49,775 nucleotides of DNA from an uncultured Taibaiella sp. (GTDB lineage: Bacteria; Bacteroidota; Bacteroidia; Chitinophagales; Chitinophagaceae). The notes beneath the pieces are model-generated. The model did no database searches, was not told where the DNA came from, and saw only the letters and a list, made by a program, of their open reading frames with translations. A program made the translations under genes and the position numbers. Positions 8,730-18,853 of this stretch are shown piece by piece (within the stretch, counting starts at the first letter, position 1; every line of letters begins with the position of its first letter). The DNA is taken from NCBI GenBank assembly GCA_937870855.1, contig CALMWT010000101.1:1-49775 (forward strand), read 5' to 3'.

Positions 8730-11700
8730 TTATCGGATAAGAGAAATGTCTCCTTTCATTTGCATTGGTGTACCATTATAACAAGTCGCATCAATTATAT
8801 ACACGTAAACGTCTGGTTTCAGATATTCACCTTTGTAAGTTCCATCCCATCCTCTGAGCGCGTCTCCTGCCTGAATGTTTTGAGCATTATACAGCAATTC
8901 ACCCCAACGACTATACACCCGGAAATTGTTTATGAGCATGATACCTGTTCCTGATGCATAAAAGTGATCATTGTTTCCATCTCCATTTGGGGTAAATGTG
9001 TTTGGAACGAATATCTGGCTATTGTCGCAGGAAATGAAAATAGTAACATCATCTTCAGCTTTACAGCCAAATCTATTCGAAGCGGTTACTTTGAAGGTTG
9101 TGGTTTGCTTTGGACTTGCAACAGGGTTCATGCAATCATCGCAACTCAAATCTGCGCCGGGTGTCCAGAGGTAATAATCTGTGAAAGTGCCGGTGGCAAA
9201 TAAATTCACAGAAGCGCCTGCAAGTATTCTTTGGTCTGGCCCGGCATTGACGGTTGGTTTAGGGTTTACTGAAACCGTAATTCTTCCGGTATCGCTAAAA
9301 CAAATCCCTTGTTTTACAATTACGGTATAGGTAGTGGTGTGCTCTGGTGTTGCTATAGGACTGTTTGTGGTAGTGCTGCTCAATCCTTTGGGTGGAGACC
9401 ATTTATAAGTTTCGCCTCCGGTGGCAAATAGTTGGGCAGATTCGCCCTCGCATATAGAATCGTTGGCACTAAACGTAAACGGACGTTTCAATATAACCCC
9501 AATTGTAACGGTGGTTGAATCTTTACAACCGTTTATGTCCGTACCAACAACGGAGTAAGTAGTGGTGTTGGATGGTGTCACCGTTGGATTGGGACAACTA
9601 ATACACGATAAACCATTTGGCGGCGACCATCTGTAGCTCGAACCACCTGAGGCATTCAACTGCATAGATTCACCTTCGCAAATGGTGGTGTCACCGCTGG
9701 CAACTATTTGTGGCTGAGGATGAATGTTTACTGTAACAACATCAGTGTTCTCACATCCATTAATATCCTTTCCGGTTACTGTGTAAGTAGTGGTGTTGTT
9801 TGGAGTAGCTATAGGATTCTGACAATTATTACAAGATAATGAACCTGCTGGAGCCCATGAATAAGTGCTGGCACCAGATCCCGACAGTGTTACAGAGTTT
9901 AAATTGCAAATCCATTTATCAGGTCCGGCATCTACCACCGGAAGCGGATTTACATTTACCGTCACCTTTCCAGTATCCTTACAACCATTTGCATCAGTAC
10001 CCACTACGGTATAAGTGGTAGTTGAAGTAGGATTCGCATTGGGATTAGGGCAATTGGTGCATGATAATCCTGTGGCAGGTGACCATGTGTAGCTTGATGC
10101 ACCACTGGCTGAAAGTCCCACTGGCGACCCAAGGCAAATTGTCTGATCGTTAGAAAGGTTCATTACAGGCAGTGGATTTACTGTAACCATCACCTGCCCG
10201 GTATTTGTACAACCTGTCCCACTTGTGCCTGTGATAGTATAAGTAGTGGTTGCAGTAGGCTGGGCAATGGGATTGGGGCAATTAGTACAGGAAAGACCTG
10301 AAGCCGGAGTCCAGCAATAATTTGTTGCACCTGTAGCCTGAAGTTGTGTAGAGAATCCTGCACAAACCGATTTATTTGGGGCGGCTATAACAGGTAATGG
10401 ATTTACTGTAATGGTTACTGATGCAGTGCTGTTACATCCTGTAGAACCAAGTCCTGTCACCGTGTATGTTGTTGTAGTAGTCGGCGTTGCTTTCGGATTT
10501 GGGCAGGTAGTACATGACAATCCGGTTGCAGGCGACCAAATGTAGGTTGCTCCTCCAGTTGCCAAAAGTTGCGTAGTGTCTCCCACACAAAGCGAACTAT
10601 CTGTAGCTGTAACGCTCACACTTGGTATGGTGTCAACAGAAACAGTTACCTGTGCAGTATTAATACAACCTGTAAGTGAGGTTCCGGTTACTGTATAAGT
10701 AGTGGTAGTAACTGGCGAGGCAATAGGATTAGTACAAGTAGTACACGATAGTCCTGAAGATGGTGACCAAACATAAGTATTAGCACCACTTGCTGCCAAT
10801 TGTATCGAAGATCCGATACAAATATTTGCACCCGGCCCTGTTTGCACAGTAGGTAACGGATTTACAGTTATGGTGGTTTGAGCTGTGTCTGCACATCCAT
10901 TTGCCCCTGTTCCTATTACTGTGTATGTAACATTAGAAGTTGGTGTAACAGTGGGGTTGCTACAGTTTGTGCAGGAAAGTCCGGTTGAAGGAGACCAGAT
11001 GTAAGAACTGGCACCAGACGCTTGCAATTGCACAGGTGTAGTAGTTCCCTGGCAGATGGCAATATTATTTCCAGCACTTACGGTTGGTGGTGCCTGTATG
11101 GTTACGGTTTTTACCACTGTGTCATTACAAGCTTGTCCTGTAGAAAGGATTAAGGTAACGGTATAAGTTCCGGGCGCATTGTAAACATGCGATGGATTAT
11201 GAATCGTACTTGTTCCACCATCCCCAAAATTCCAGCTACGAGATGTTACAGCCCCAGTAGTAGCAAATGTGGTATCGTAAAATTGAACCGAACCCGATTG
11301 GCATAGCGTTGTAGGTGCAAAAGTGAAATCTGCATTGAGCGTATTTACGGTTATGGTATCAGTTCCTATCACAGGGATAATACAATTGATACCGTCACCC
11401 AGCAACAATTTTGGAACATATTTTCCCGGCTGTGTGTAGGTGTATGAGGTAGATGAAGTAGTGGTGGTTATCGTTACACCATTATTCATATCCCAGGTTA
11501 GTTGGGGGGTGTTGGTGTTTGTGGAAGTAAACAAAACTGTAAGTGGAGCGCAGCCCGACAAAGGGGAATACGAAAACGTTCCTGAAGGCCCCGTTACTGT
11601 AATAGTTTTTGATATTGTATCATGGCATATTCCATTTTGCCCTGCTAAAGTCACCGTATAAACACCGGGATTAGGATAAAATGATGTCGCATTGTTCAGG

Positions 11701-14654
11701 TAAGAAATATTCCCGTTTCCGAAGCTCCAGACAAAATTGTAACCATTAGAAGAAGTATTTGCAAAATGAACAGTAAGCGGAGGACAATTAGAAACAGTAT
11801 CACTCGCTGTAAAACTCATGTTTATGCCACCCACATTTATGTAAGCGTTTCTTATCAATGTATCGGAGCAAGGCCCGTCAAACACAATAAGCTTCACAGT
11901 ATAATTTCCTGTGGCGGTATAAACATGCGATGGATTGCTTGCAGTTGATGTTCCTCCGTCTCCAAAATCCCATTGGTACGAGAAATTAGGCGTTCCGATA
12001 TTGTTGGTTGATGAGGTATTTGTGAAAGTGACAGTATCGCCAGGGCAAATCATTGTAGGTGTTGCTGTAAAGTTTGCCTTGGGTTTGATTGAATTTATGT
12101 AGTTGACCTTGGTAATAGAATCTGTACAACCTGTAGCGTTCGTCATAACAAGCGTTACAGAAAACACACCCGATGCATACGTGTTCGTAACAGTTGAGGT
12201 ATTGGACGTGCTTGTTACACCATTTCCAAAACGCCAAAGTTTGGAAGTTACATTTGCTCCGCCTGTATTCGAAATATCGGTAAAAGTCACGGTGAGTGGA
12301 GAGCATCCACTTACAGGTGTTCCCACAAAATCTGCAACAGGTCCACTTACCAAAATATAATTGGGTTTGATCAAAGTATCAAAGCAACCTCTGATGTCTT
12401 TAACTATCAGGCGAACATTGAAAAGACCGGATGTACTATAGCTATGTGTAGCCGTATTAGTAGTTGTAGTTTGGGAATTGCCATCTCCAAAATCCCAGAT
12501 GTAATCTGTAATATACGGTGAAGGGGTGGCCGTAAAATTGGTGGGTTGGTTTCTGCACACTACGGTGTCATCGGCTGTAAACTGTGCATCCAAATCAAAC
12601 AAAATAACCTGTGCTGTATTGATTGAAATACACATAGAAGGCACGTGGGTCACTTTCAGAAGCACTGTATAAGTTCCGTAATTAGCATAAGTATGTGGAG
12701 GAGGGTGTTGCAGATTAGAAGTGTCTCCATCGCCAAAGTCCCATTTGAAAATCGCCCCTCCTGTAGAAGTATTTACAAACGAAACAACCTTCCGGTTAGT
12801 GCATGAAAATACTGGAGAAAAAATAGCCGCCGGGGGATTGATAATGATTTGTTGGGTAATGGAATCCTTGCATCCATTGTTTTCCGCAATAAGCGTTACT
12901 GTATAAACACCTTGCGAATAGTAAATATGGTTTGGACTTATCTGTGTGCTGGTATTACCATCGCCAAATCTCCACGTATAAGTGTAAGCGCCCGGATTAT
13001 TAGAATTTGACGTGTTATTAAATTGAATTGGTTCACTGGGACAAGCTGATGTGGGTGCATTAAAACTTACAGATGGCAATGTTCCTACCGTAACGGGAAC
13101 AGTGGCATAGGTAGTATATGCACAACCCGCAGTGCTAAGAGCTGTTACACTCACGGTGTAGGTTCCCTGTACTGTATAGGTGTGGCTCATTGAACCTGAG
13201 GAATTAGTTATTACAGTGCCATCTCCAAAATTCCAGGTGTAGCTGCTTAACGTGGAGACAGGATACATCCAGTTTACACTAAAGTTCACAGTAGCAGGTA
13301 CGCAACCCGAGTATGTGGATGGTGTGATTCCTAAAACTCCCGCTGTAATTATTACAAAAGAATTTTGAGTAATAGTGTCGTTACACCCATTAGCGCCATA
13401 GGCTACGAGCTGTACGGTGTAGTTGCCCATGGCTGTATAAGTATGCGTTGGGTTAACAGCGGTAGATGTATTCCCGTCGCCAAATATCCAAAGATAGCCG
13501 GTCACATTTCCAGTGGTGGTATTGGTGAAAGAAACATTGAAAGGAACGTTGCAACCAGTGGTATTTGTTGCTGTAAAATTGGGAGTAGGACTTTGTACTA
13601 CAGTTACCGTTTGCGATGTTGAGTCAATACACCCATTAAAATCTACTACCAGTTTTACATTGTAGGTTCCTGCGGCGGTATACGCATGTGCAGCGGAATT
13701 GCCGGATGCCGAACCGCCATCGCCAAAATACCACGTACTTACACCCGTTCCAGGCGTTGAGGTGTTGGTAAAAGTTACCGGATTATTGGTACAAACTGTC
13801 GAGCTACTTTTCGTAAATGATGGATTTAAAACTCCGATGTTTACAAATACCGGAACTATAAGCGTGTCTTTACAACCATTGCCATTTGTGGAAATCAGAC
13901 TTACTGTATAAGATCCTGGAGTAGTATAATTGTGGGTAGGATTAGTTTGTGTAGAAGTGCCGCCATCGCCAAAATTCCATTGATAGGATGTGGCTCCTGT
14001 TGTTGTATTTGTAAACGCTACAGAAACCGGATAAGAACAAGAATTATTATTTATTGCAGAAAACCCTGTTACAGGACGGGCATACATTTTCACATAGTGA
14101 GTTTTGGAAAAAATTTTAGGACAATTCGCACTGTTGGTAGTGCTCAAGGTTACCGTATAGTTTCCTTGGGAATTGTAAGTATGAGAAGGATTCTGTAACG
14201 TAGATGTAACACCGTCTCCAAAATCCCAAAAATAGGTGGAAGGTCCTGGAGAGTTAGCTACCGACAAGTTGGTAAATTGTATGGTCTTCGGCGGACAGAA
14301 AAAACCTGAATCACTTCCCACAAAATTTGCAGTGGGAGTAGGAATAACATTGATGTAGTTTACCAACGTTTTTGTATTACTGCCACTGCCATTACTCACC
14401 GTTAATGAAATAGTGTAAAAACCTGGCGTTACATAAACGACTGAAGGATTTTGTTGATTAGATGTGGTGGCGTTTCCTAAATTCCAATTCCAACTCGTAG
14501 GATTGCCCAAACTTTGATCTGTAAACTGAACCAAAATCGGAGAACAGCCCGATACTATGTTAGCAGTAAAGTCTGCGGTAAGTTGTGCATTCGCAATTTG
14601 TGGCAACACCATGCCCACAGATATACACAGCAATGCGTATAAACGTCTTATCAT
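8730..14654 (-). CDS. giant PKD-repeat surface protein with T9SS type B sorting domain
   Basis: 1974 residues. A signal peptide (MIRRLYALLCISVGMVLPQIANA) is followed by 14 tandem PKD-like modules (about residues 24-1190), most with a W-x-FGDG or FGNG turn and a GxYTVxL strand; module 1 has LGN and module 13 has MNNG instead. Nine ~76-residue repeats follow (about 1190-1875), with ICxGxS, WSPxxGLSCxxCxNP and TTTYTVxG motifs. The last 99 residues are a gliding-motility (CHU_C, type B) sorting domain (VPNTFTPNGDGNND, YSRWGELLY, GWDGTYKG). It is predicted to be a secreted, surface-attached adhesin exported with the downstream PorP/SprF protein. Low-complexity Thr/Asn/Gly content is high. Confidence 0.92.
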   Translation of the reverse strand: MIRRLYALLCISVGMVLPQIANAQLTADFTANIVSGCSPILVQFTDQSLGNPTSWNWNLGNATTSNQQNPSVVYVTPGFYTISLTVSNGSGSNTKTLVNYINVIPTPTANFVGSDSGFFCPPKTIQFTNLSVANSPGPSTYFWDFGDGVTSTLQNPSHTYNSQGNYTVTLSTTNSANCPKIFSKTHYVKMYARPVTGFSAINNNSCSYPVSVAFTNTTTGATSYQWNFGDGGTSTQTNPTHNYTTPGSYTVSLISTNGNGCKDTLIVPVFVNIGVLNPSFTKSSSTVCTNNPVTFTNTSTPGTGVSTWYFGDGGSASGNSAAHAYTAAGTYNVKLVVDFNGCIDSTSQTVTVVQSPTPNFTATNTTGCNVPFNVSFTNTTTGNVTGYLWIFGDGNTSTAVNPTHTYTAMGNYTVQLVAYGANGCNDTITQNSFVIITAGVLGITPSTYSGCVPATVNFSVNWMYPVSTLSSYTWNFGDGTVITNSSGSMSHTYTVQGTYTVSVTALSTAGCAYTTYATVPVTVGTLPSVSFNAPTSACPSEPIQFNNTSNSNNPGAYTYTWRFGDGNTSTQISPNHIYYSQGVYTVTLIAENNGCKDSITQQIIINPPAAIFSPVFSCTNRKVVSFVNTSTGGAIFKWDFGDGDTSNLQHPPPHTYANYGTYTVLLKVTHVPSMCISINTAQVILFDLDAQFTADDTVVCRNQPTNFTATPSPYITDYIWDFGDGNSQTTTTNTATHSYSTSGLFNVRLIVKDIRGCFDTLIKPNYILVSGPVADFVGTPVSGCSPLTVTFTDISNTGGANVTSKLWRFGNGVTSTSNTSTVTNTYASGVFSVTLVMTNATGCTDSITKVNYINSIKPKANFTATPTMICPGDTVTFTNTSSTNNIGTPNFSYQWDFGDGGTSTASNPSHVYTATGNYTVKLIVFDGPCSDTLIRNAYINVGGINMSFTASDTVSNCPPLTVHFANTSSNGYNFVWSFGNGNISYLNNATSFYPNPGVYTVTLAGQNGICHDTISKTITVTGPSGTFSYSPLSGCAPLTVLFTSTNTNTPQLTWDMNNGVTITTTTSSTSYTYTQPGKYVPKLLLGDGINCIIPVIGTDTITVNTLNADFTFAPTTLCQSGSVQFYDTTFATTGAVTSRSWNFGDGGTSTIHNPSHVYNAPGTYTVTLILSTGQACNDTVVKTVTIQAPPTVSAGNNIAICQGTTTPVQLQASGASSYIWSPSTGLSCTNCSNPTVTPTSNVTYTVIGTGANGCADTAQTTITVNPLPTVQTGPGANICIGSSIQLAASGANTYVWSPSSGLSCTTCTNPIASPVTTTTYTVTGTSLTGCINTAQVTVSVDTIPSVSVTATDSSLCVGDTTQLLATGGATYIWSPATGLSCTTCPNPKATPTTTTTYTVTGLGSTGCNSTASVTITVNPLPVIAAPNKSVCAGFSTQLQATGATNYCWTPASGLSCTNCPNPIAQPTATTTYTITGTSGTGCTNTGQVMVTVNPLPVMNLSNDQTICLGSPVGLSASGASSYTWSPATGLSCTNCPNPNANPTSTTTYTVVGTDANGCKDTGKVTVNVNPLPVVDAGPDKWICNLNSVTLSGSGASTYSWAPAGSLSCNNCQNPIATPNNTTTYTVTGKDINGCENTDVVTVNIHPQPQIVASGDTTICEGESMQLNASGGSSYRWSPPNGLSCISCPNPTVTPSNTTTYSVVGTDINGCKDSTTVTIGVILKRPFTFSANDSICEGESAQLFATGGETYKWSPPKGLSSTTTNSPIATPEHTTTYTVIVKQGICFSDTGRITVSVNPKPTVNAGPDQRILAGASVNLFATGTFTDYYLWTPGADLSCDDCMNPVASPKQTTTFKVTASNRFGCKAEDDVTIFISCDNSQIFVPNTFTPNGDGNNDHFYASGTGIMLINNFRVYSRWGELLYNAQNIQAGDALRGWDGTYKGEYLKPDVYVYIIDATCYNGTPMQMKGDISLIR
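9030..11087 (-). repeat. nine ~76-residue Cys-containing repeats in the giant surface protein
   Basis: Internal tandem repeats of about 228 bp. The consensus is ICxG..., then SYxWSPxxGLSC..C.NP.A.P..TTTYTV.G....GC. Most copies have two Cys pairs (ICxG / xGC and SCxxC). Copy 8 lacks the SCxxC pair and copy 9 lacks the ICxG cysteine. Nucleotide similarity between copies is visible, so expansion or contraction by recombination is plausible. Confidence 0.8.
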
Positions 14655-14844
14655 ACCAATAAATTAAAAAGATTAATTGACCTCTAAATATAATAGCAAA
14701 TAGCTAAAAATCCTCTCTCCCAACCAATATAGTAACCTACCCAACGACTTGCGTTCAAAAATACGGATATCTGTGAGTAAAACGTTAAGACAGGATTAAA
14801 TTATTTTTTTGTTTTTAATTAAATTTCACTTGCATAGAAAGCAA
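14655..14844. promoter_or_regulatory. upstream region of the T9SS operon, with a -7 element at 14756-14763
   Basis: A 190-bp gene-free stretch. On the minus strand 14763-14756 reads TATTTTTG, an exact TAnnTTTG, giving a leader of about 95 nt for the giant gene. A GTTTT lies roughly where the -33 element should be, but no TTG is seen. No terminator for the upstream pdxJ gene is evident. Confidence 0.4.
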
Positions 14845-15573
14845 TCAAAATGTTGAGGATAGCTCCTTTTTATATAGCTGTATAGAATTGTGTAAGCCAA
14901 AATAAAGCGCATCGCAAATAAGCGCGTGACCAATAGATACTTCAAGAAGATGAGGAATAGACCTGCAAAAAAATTTCAGATTCTTAAGATCAAGGTCATG
15001 TCCTGCATTAATTCCTAAGCCATTCTTTTCAGCAATGTTTGCAGCGAGAAGATAATCCTGAATTGCCGCTTCCCTATTTTGATTATACCGGTTTGCGTAT
15101 GCTTCCGTATAAAGTTCAATCCTGTCCGTTCCTGTTTCATAAGCGCCGGATACATATTCTGCTACCGGGTCAACAAAAATGGAAACACGTATTCCTTCTT
15201 TCTTGAACACTGAAATTATTTCTCTTAAATAGTGCTGATGCTTTATGGTATCCCAACCGTGATTTGATGTCAATTGATTCTTATCATCAGGCACAAGTGT
15301 AACCTGGGTTGGCTTCACCGCTAAAACCAGATCCACAAATTTTTGTTCTAAAGGATTTCCTTCAATGTTGAATTCAGTAGTGATGAAGTTTTTTATTTCC
15401 AGAACATCATCGTAACGGATGTGTCTTTCATCAGGTCTTGGATGAACTGTAATCCCATCGGCACCAAACTTCTGACAATCTATTGCAGCTCTAACTACAT
15501 CTGGATTATTCCCGCCCCTACTATTGCGCAGGGTTGCAATCTTGTTGATGTTTACTGAAAGCTTAGTTGCCAT
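14845..15573 (-). CDS. pdxJ: pyridoxine 5'-phosphate synthase
   Basis: Condenses 1-deoxyxylulose-5-phosphate with 3-amino-2-oxopropyl phosphate, the last ring-forming step of the DXP-dependent vitamin B6 route. The 242-residue protein has family motifs LSVNINKIATLRNSRGG, ITVHPRPDERHI, the VTLVPD strand, GINAGHDLDLKNL and EVSIGHALICDALYFGL. ATG 15573 is chosen; an 11-residue extension to 15606 would run into the promoter. It is divergent from the substrate-binding lipoprotein with 46 bp between starts. No other pdx gene is in the window. Confidence 0.96.
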   Translation of the reverse strand: MATKLSVNINKIATLRNSRGGNNPDVVRAAIDCQKFGADGITVHPRPDERHIRYDDVLEIKNFITTEFNIEGNPLEQKFVDLVLAVKPTQVTLVPDDKNQLTSNHGWDTIKHQHYLREIISVFKKEGIRVSIFVDPVAEYVSGAYETGTDRIELYTEAYANRYNQNREAAIQDYLLAANIAEKNGLGINAGHDLDLKNLKFFCRSIPHLLEVSIGHALICDALYFGLHNSIQLYKKELSSTF

Positions 15574-15587
15574 TTTTATGTTTCCAC

Positions 15588-15595
15588 CAAAATTA
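15588..15595 (-). promoter_or_regulatory. putative -7 element for pdxJ
   Basis: On the minus strand this reads TAATTTTG (exact TAnnTTTG), about 15 nt upstream of the pdxJ ATG. A TTG lies 22 bp further upstream (15618-15620), slightly beyond the usual spacing. Confidence 0.35.
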
Positions 15596-15619
15596 AAGGC
15601 ATTCAATTAATTTGCAGCA

Positions 15620-17254
15620 ATGCCTGCCTTTTTACTGCGAACCATACAATGCGTCGTCTTTTTGAGTTGGTCGTTGTTGTTATCCTGCAGCCAGCATAAA
15701 GAAGCTGATAAAAATATTTTTTACCTCAACTATTCTGCGGGTACCATTGAGAGTATTGATCCTGCTTTTGCGAAAAACCTTTACAATATGTGGACGGATC
15801 ACATGTTGTACAATACACTTGTAGAAACGAACGAAGAATTGCAAGTCGTTCCGTCATTGGCTACTCATTGGGTAGCATCGGCAGATGGTTTGACCTACCA
15901 ATTCTATTTGCGAAATGATGTCTTTTTTCATGATGATAAAGTGTTTGAAAATGGCAAGGGAAGAAAGATGACGGCGCATGATGTGGTTTACAGTTTTAAT
16001 CGTCTTGTAGATCCCAAAGTTGCATCCACAGGTGCGTGGATTTTTAATGATCGTGTTGCAGAAAAAGATCCATTTGTAGCAATAAATGATACTACACTAC
16101 AGATAAAATTGCGCACGCCCTTCAGACCCTTACCAGAAATTCTTACAATGCCATATTGCAGCATTGTTCCTAAAGAAGCAGTGGAATATTGGGGTAAAGA
16201 TTTTAGTCAACATCCTGTAGGTACCGGTCCATTTCAATTCAGTTATTGGGATGAAGGAAATGTGTTAGTGCTGAAAAAAAACAATCGCTATTGGGAAAAA
16301 GATGCTGAAGGAAATCAACTCCCGTACCTCCATGCTGTACAGATTGGTTTTGTTGACAGCAAGGCAACCGAGTTTTTTTTGTTTCTGCAAGGCAAGGTAG
16401 ATTTTGTAAATAATATTGATGGTTCGTTCAAAGACCTCGTGCTTTCCAAAAACGGGGCGTTGAAAAAGGAATTTGAAAACAAGATTGTACTTACGAAAAG
16501 ATTTTACCTAAACACAGAGTACATCGGTTTTCTTGTAGATTCTACCAATAAATTACTGAGCCATTCGCCCACTAAAAATTTGTTGGTTCGTCAGGCTATA
16601 AACTACGCCATAGACCGGCCAAAAATTGCACGATATTTTAAGAATGGTTCTGTGGTCCCTGCTACCGAGGGGTTCATTCCGCGGGGTATGCCGGGGCATG
16701 ATAGCACCGCACGGTTTGGCTATAGCTATGATCCGAAGAAAGCCTTAAAACTTTTAGCAAAAGCAGGTTTTCCAAATGGACGAGGACTTTCTTCATTTAT
16801 CATTCTTACGCCTGATAACTGGGCAGATATTGTAAACTTCATTGCCACGCAATTACAAGACATAGGCATTAATGCGAAAGTGGAAATAATTCAGGCAAAT
16901 ATTTTGCGCCAGCAAATGAGTAAATCAGAAGCAATTGCTTTTCGTGCTCAGTGGATAGCAGATTATCCTGATGCAGAAACCTTTCTTGCCTTTTTCAATA
17001 GTCGTTTTCCGGCACCGCCTAATTACACACGTTTCAACAACGAAGATTTCGACAAACTCTATGATGCAAGCTTGAATGCACCCGATACCATCCGTAAGAA
17101 AATGTATCGCTCAATGGATAGCATTGTAATGTCACATGCTCCGGTCATCCCTTTATTCTACGACCAAATGCTTCATTTTACCCAGCCAAATATTGAAGGC
17201 TTTACCGCGAACCCAATGAATTTAATAGACTTAAAAAAAGTGCGTAAGAATTAA
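15620..17254 (+). CDS. ABC transporter substrate-binding lipoprotein, peptide (SBP_bac_5) family
   Basis: 544 residues. The N-terminus is a lipoprotein signal with lipobox LLLSC (Cys near residue 23). The body is a family 5 solute-binding protein (DppA/OppA type): early NLYNMWTDHMLYNTLVE, DGLTYQFYLRNDVFFHDD, VVYSFNRLVDP, HPVGTGPFQFSYW, and a C-terminal WIADYPDAETFL region. It would bind oligopeptides or a similar ligand in the periplasm. No permease or ATPase gene is adjacent, so it is an orphan binding protein; some Bacteroidota relatives are. It converges with the TPR gene over 19 bp. Confidence 0.88.
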   Translation: MPAFLLRTIQCVVFLSWSLLLSCSQHKEADKNIFYLNYSAGTIESIDPAFAKNLYNMWTDHMLYNTLVETNEELQVVPSLATHWVASADGLTYQFYLRNDVFFHDDKVFENGKGRKMTAHDVVYSFNRLVDPKVASTGAWIFNDRVAEKDPFVAINDTTLQIKLRTPFRPLPEILTMPYCSIVPKEAVEYWGKDFSQHPVGTGPFQFSYWDEGNVLVLKKNNRYWEKDAEGNQLPYLHAVQIGFVDSKATEFFLFLQGKVDFVNNIDGSFKDLVLSKNGALKKEFENKIVLTKRFYLNTEYIGFLVDSTNKLLSHSPTKNLLVRQAINYAIDRPKIARYFKNGSVVPATEGFIPRGMPGHDSTARFGYSYDPKKALKLLAKAGFPNGRGLSSFIILTPDNWADIVNFIATQLQDIGINAKVEIIQANILRQQMSKSEAIAFRAQWIADYPDAETFLAFFNSRFPAPPNYTRFNNEDFDKLYDASLNAPDTIRKKMYRSMDSIVMSHAPVIPLFYDQMLHFTQPNIEGFTANPMNLIDLKKVRKN

Positions 17255-17273
17255 GTCTTCTGAAAAAGGTTCC

Positions 17274-18695
17274 TTACTTTTTTTTGTATTTCCCAATCAG
17301 CTCTGCAACCGCATTTCTGCGCAAATACTCTGGGTTTAATTGTGTAAAAATTTTCACTTTGGCTGGCGCTTCTTTCAGTGCTTTTTCCAACTGTAGCATT
17401 GCTTCCTTCGATTTGCCAAGTTCCAGCAATACAGCCGATTGATAATACCTGAAATCTGGCTTGTCCCCACAATTTTCTCTTGCCACTTCTATTTGCGTTA
17501 GTGCCTCTTCATAATACCCTGCCAGATAGAGTCCGCGAATCAAAGCGACCCAGGTAGTTTTATTTCCCGGTTTTAGCCTTACAGCATTTAGATAACAAAC
17601 AAGCGCTTCGCTCTTTACATCCATTTCCATCAGACAATTGCCTATTGCCATGCAATACGAAGCGTTGTCCTTATTCAAATGAAGGGCTACCGAGTAAGAT
17701 TTTACTGCCTTTTCCCACTGCTTTTCACGTGCGTAGGTTTCACCGATTTTGAAAAATATAGAATCATCCTGCGGGTTTAGTTGCGATGCCTGACGATAAA
17801 AATGTCTTGCCCGCGAGTAGTTCTTCTTCTTCTCCCAACAATAACCCATTGCTTCAAAAATTACATCTTCTGCCTTTGCAATTTCAAGATGCTTTTCTAA
17901 AACTTCAATTGCTTTTTCATACCACCTCATTCTCATGTATGCATCAGCCATATTGCGGTAAGCAAATTCAAAAGTTTCGTCTATAGCCACACAGAATTCG
18001 TAAGCATCAATTGCTTTTTCGTACAACTTCAAACCCTGATAGGCTGCGCCCAGATTAAACCATGCAAGTGCATTATACGGATCGGCTTCGGTAAGCTCTG
18101 TATGAAGTGCGATGCTTTCTTCATTGCGATCTGTAAAATCGGCCCAAAAACAAATTTTTTGCAACGCCTCTTCATTGCGTTTGTCAATCTTCACAACACG
18201 TTTCAAGGTGTCGAATACCGCATCAAACTCTTCCGATTCGTCATACACATCAGCAAGTTCAAGGAGTATGTCAATCTTGTCTTTCCCTGCAAATTCTTTT
18301 ATACGCTGTTCGAGTAATGCTGCGGCCTGATCGTACTTAAACTGGCTCAGCAAAATATCGGAGCGCAACAGCACAGCATCAAGATTATGTTGATCGTACT
18401 GCTCCATCTCGTCAAGTATTTTAAGCGCCTGACCAAACTTTTGGGATTGGGTAAGAATTTCTGCCCGTAGTAATAAAATGGAACTTGAAAAGGGGTAATA
18501 AGTACGGGCAATGTCGCATGCAAGTAGCGCCTGCTCTTCGTTGCTGTTTTGAAAGTAATATTCGATCACTTGCTCAAACTCATCCTCGTCCAATATTCCG
18601 GTTGCTGCTCCGTTTTTTACGTCCTGGTATCTTCTTAACAAATCTTCCAGTTCGCTTGCTTCATCGTCCAGATAGTCATCATCAAACATAGCCAT
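17274..18695 (-). CDS. tetratricopeptide-repeat protein
   Basis: 473 residues, no signal peptide. An acidic N-terminus (MFDDDYLDDEASELEDLL) precedes about ten TPR-like helix pairs running to the C-terminus, e.g. ALAWFNLGAAYQGLKLYEKAIDAYEF, a copy with MRWYEKAIEVLEKHL, and one with GETYAREKQWEKAVKSYSVAL. It is probably a cytoplasmic scaffold; no catalytic domain is seen. Two in-frame ATGs exist (18695 and 18689). The promoter at 18706-18736 predicts a start of transcription only about 4 nt before the first, so the second ATG may be the real start. Convergent with the substrate-binding protein gene. Confidence 0.85.
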   Translation of the reverse strand: MAMFDDDYLDDEASELEDLLRRYQDVKNGAATGILDEDEFEQVIEYYFQNSNEEQALLACDIARTYYPFSSSILLLRAEILTQSQKFGQALKILDEMEQYDQHNLDAVLLRSDILLSQFKYDQAAALLEQRIKEFAGKDKIDILLELADVYDESEEFDAVFDTLKRVVKIDKRNEEALQKICFWADFTDRNEESIALHTELTEADPYNALAWFNLGAAYQGLKLYEKAIDAYEFCVAIDETFEFAYRNMADAYMRMRWYEKAIEVLEKHLEIAKAEDVIFEAMGYCWEKKKNYSRARHFYRQASQLNPQDDSIFFKIGETYAREKQWEKAVKSYSVALHLNKDNASYCMAIGNCLMEMDVKSEALVCYLNAVRLKPGNKTTWVALIRGLYLAGYYEEALTQIEVARENCGDKPDFRYYQSAVLLELGKSKEAMLQLEKALKEAPAKVKIFTQLNPEYLRRNAVAELIGKYKKK

Positions 18696-18705
18696 CGGTT
18701 TGTAC

Positions 18706-18736
18706 CAAAACTAACTAAAATAACATGCCCTTTCAA
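18706..18736 (-). promoter_or_regulatory. promoter of the TPR gene
   Basis: On the minus strand: TTG (18736-18734), 20 bp, then TAGTTTTG (18713-18706). Both elements and their spacing match the Bacteroidota -33/-7 pattern. It gives a near-leaderless transcript or a ~10-nt leader, depending on which ATG is used. Confidence 0.55.
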
Positions 18737-18853
18737 TAGCCCTCTGTTAACAGGCTGTCAAATTGCACATAGTATCAACACCTTGCAACAGATAGTAGAA
18801 TAAGTAAGCAAAGTTGCTATCTTAAGCAGCAACGCTGGCGAAGAATTAAGAAA

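Noticed and set aside
11986..14198. several 60-106 codon ORFs inside the giant PKD gene
   Set aside because: Out-of-frame shadows of a single continuous 1974-codon frame with signal peptide, repeats and sorting domain.
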